From assembly GCA_965247705.1 (NCBI GenBank), contig CBDFHV010000078.1, positions 62,001 to 126,000 on the forward strand: a stretch of DNA of 64,000 nucleotides. The letters are read 5' to 3'. Made by a program: the position numbers and the translations under genes. Shown here in pieces: positions 63,147 through 64,000 of the stretch. The notes under the pieces were generated by a model that made no database searches, had not been told where the DNA came from, and saw only the letters and a program-made list of their open reading frames with translations. Positions within the stretch are counted from its first letter, which is position 1. Every line of letters begins with the position of its first letter. Origin of the DNA: CBDFHV01 sp965247705 (GTDB lineage Bacteria > Pseudomonadota > Alphaproteobacteria > Rhodospirillales > CAMCUA01).

Positions 63147-64000
63147 CCGGTCGCCTCCTCGGCGCCGTAACGCAGCCGCGTCAGCGCCACGGGCAGGGCG
63201 TTGGCCCACTGGGTGATGCTGCCCGCCCCGAGGCAGACCACCATGTCCCCCGGCCGCGCCAAGTCATTGATCAGCGACGGCAGGGCTTCCGGGTCGGGCA
63301 ACGGCATCACCGTCCGATGGCCACGCGCCCGCAGGCCTTGCACGAGAGCCTCCCCCGAAACGCCTTCGATAGGCGCCTCGCCGGCCGGGTAGACGTCGGC
63401 CACAAGCACCGCGTCGGCGTCGTTGAAGCAGGTGCAGAATTCTTCGAACAGATCGCGAAGCCGGCTGTAGCGATGGGGCTGCACGACCGCGATCACATTG
63501 CGCCGGGTGGCCGTCCGGGCGGCATCGAGAACGGCCGTGATCTCAACCGGATGGTGCCCGTAGTCATCGATCACGGTGATGCCGTCGACTTCCCCGGTGC
63601 GGGTGAAGCGGCGCTTCACGCCCTTGAACTCGGCCAGTGCCCGGCGCAGGACCTGATCGTCTATGGCCATCTCCTCGGCCAGGGCGACGGCGGCCAGTGC
63701 GTTCTGGGCGTTGTGGGCGCCGTGCATGGGCAGGAACAGGCCGTCGAGTTGACGCTCCGCGCCGAGCTTGCGGTCGCTGATGATGACGTCGAACCGGGTG
63801 CCCTCGGCGCCAGCCTCCACGTTCACCGCGCGCACGTCGGCCTGAGGACTGAAGCCATAGGTGACGATGCGCCGGTCGGCCACCCGGGGGATCATCGCCT
63901 GCACTTCCGGGTGGTCGATGCACAGCGCCGCGAACCCGTAGAAGGGGACGTTCTCCACGAAGGCGTCAAAGGCGGCGCGAAGCGCGTCGTAGGACCCGTA
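63143..64000 (-). CDS. murC: UDP-N-acetylmuramate--L-alanine ligase (N-terminus outside window)
   Basis: MurC adds L-alanine to UDP-MurNAc. The window holds the last 285 residues, including MHGAHNAQNALAAVALAEE, VIDDYGHHPVEITAVLDAARTA and the C-terminal domain with VVQPHRYSRLRDLFEEFCTCF. These are standard for MurC. The ATP-binding and N-terminal UDP-binding parts lie beyond the window. It heads the run of coupled cell-wall genes. Confidence 0.95.
   Translation of the reverse strand, partial: YGSYDALRAAFDAFVENVPFYGFAALCIDHPEVQAMIPRVADRRIVTYGFSPQADVRAVNVEAGAEGTRFDVIISDRKLGAERQLDGLFLPMHGAHNAQNALAAVALAEEMAIDDQVLRRALAEFKGVKRRFTRTGEVDGITVIDDYGHHPVEITAVLDAARTATRRNVIAVVQPHRYSRLRDLFEEFCTCFNDADAVLVADVYPAGEAPIEGVSGEALVQGLRARGHRTVMPLPDPEALPSLINDLARPGDMVVCLGAGSITQWANALPVALTRLRYGAEEATG

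Overview
The window is about 64 kb of GC-rich chromosome from an alphaproteobacterium, probably a Rhodospirillales-type organism. The division and cell-wall genes run murC-murB-ddl-ftsQ-ftsA-ftsZ-lpxC-bamD-recN-ligA. FtsZ has the very long disordered tail common in alphaproteobacteria, GTG starts and 4-base stop/start overlaps are frequent, and most genes use G/C at third codon positions. The assignment rests on gene order and protein character only; no database search was possible.

Layout. (1) 1-8.5 kb: two CoA-transferase subunits (one cut by the window edge), a Rid-like protein without the usual catalytic arginine, a small cytochrome c, a ribosome-associated HPF/RaiA-type protein, Pcm, a Fic protein, an aldo/keto reductase, an AcuI-type reductase, a lipoprotein and a Sel1-repeat protein. 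(2) 8.7-13.7 kb: a tRNA with anticodon CAT, then an insertion-sequence scar of IS3, IS256 and IS5 remnants around two nearly identical IS1182-type elements in direct tandem. (3) 13.7-21 kb: a glycerol-3-phosphate module, glpK-ugpBAEC plus an exported glycerophosphodiesterase, with three large palindromes between ugpB and ugpA. (4) 21-29 kb: a Bcr-type MFS pump, an exported MBL-fold protein, a tandem pair of related MFS carriers, a DMT permease, two methyltransferases and a P460-type cytochrome. (5) 29.1-41.9 kb: one apparent eleven-gene minus-strand transcription unit, mostly joined by 1- to 4-base overlaps. It starts with glycosyltransferases, a histidine phosphatase and a deacetylase-like protein, passes through a small membrane protein, and ends in a complete family-5 ABC importer.

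(6) 42.2-45.4 kb, divergent from that unit: an 888-residue ABC-exporter-like protein whose nucleotide-binding domain has lost essentially every catalytic motif and carries a long insertion with repeated Q-loop-like segments, followed immediately by a stand-alone cyclic-nucleotide-binding-domain protein. This pair, with the divergent glycosyltransferase/importer unit, is the best candidate for an undescribed system. (7) 45.4-51.2 kb: a second tandem MFS pair, mnmA, a composite dispersed repeat and an Atm1-type exporter. (8) 51.3-64 kb: ligA, recN, bamD, lpxC, ftsZ, ftsA, ftsQ, ddl, murB and a partial murC.

Mechanistically, segment 3 would hydrolyse glycerophosphodiesters outside the membrane, import glycerol-3-phosphate and phosphorylate glycerol. 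Segment 8 makes UDP-MurNAc-peptide precursors and the divisome, coupled to lipid A and outer-membrane assembly. Segments 5 and 6 look like cell-surface glycan synthesis or turnover, but the substrate cannot be read from sequence.
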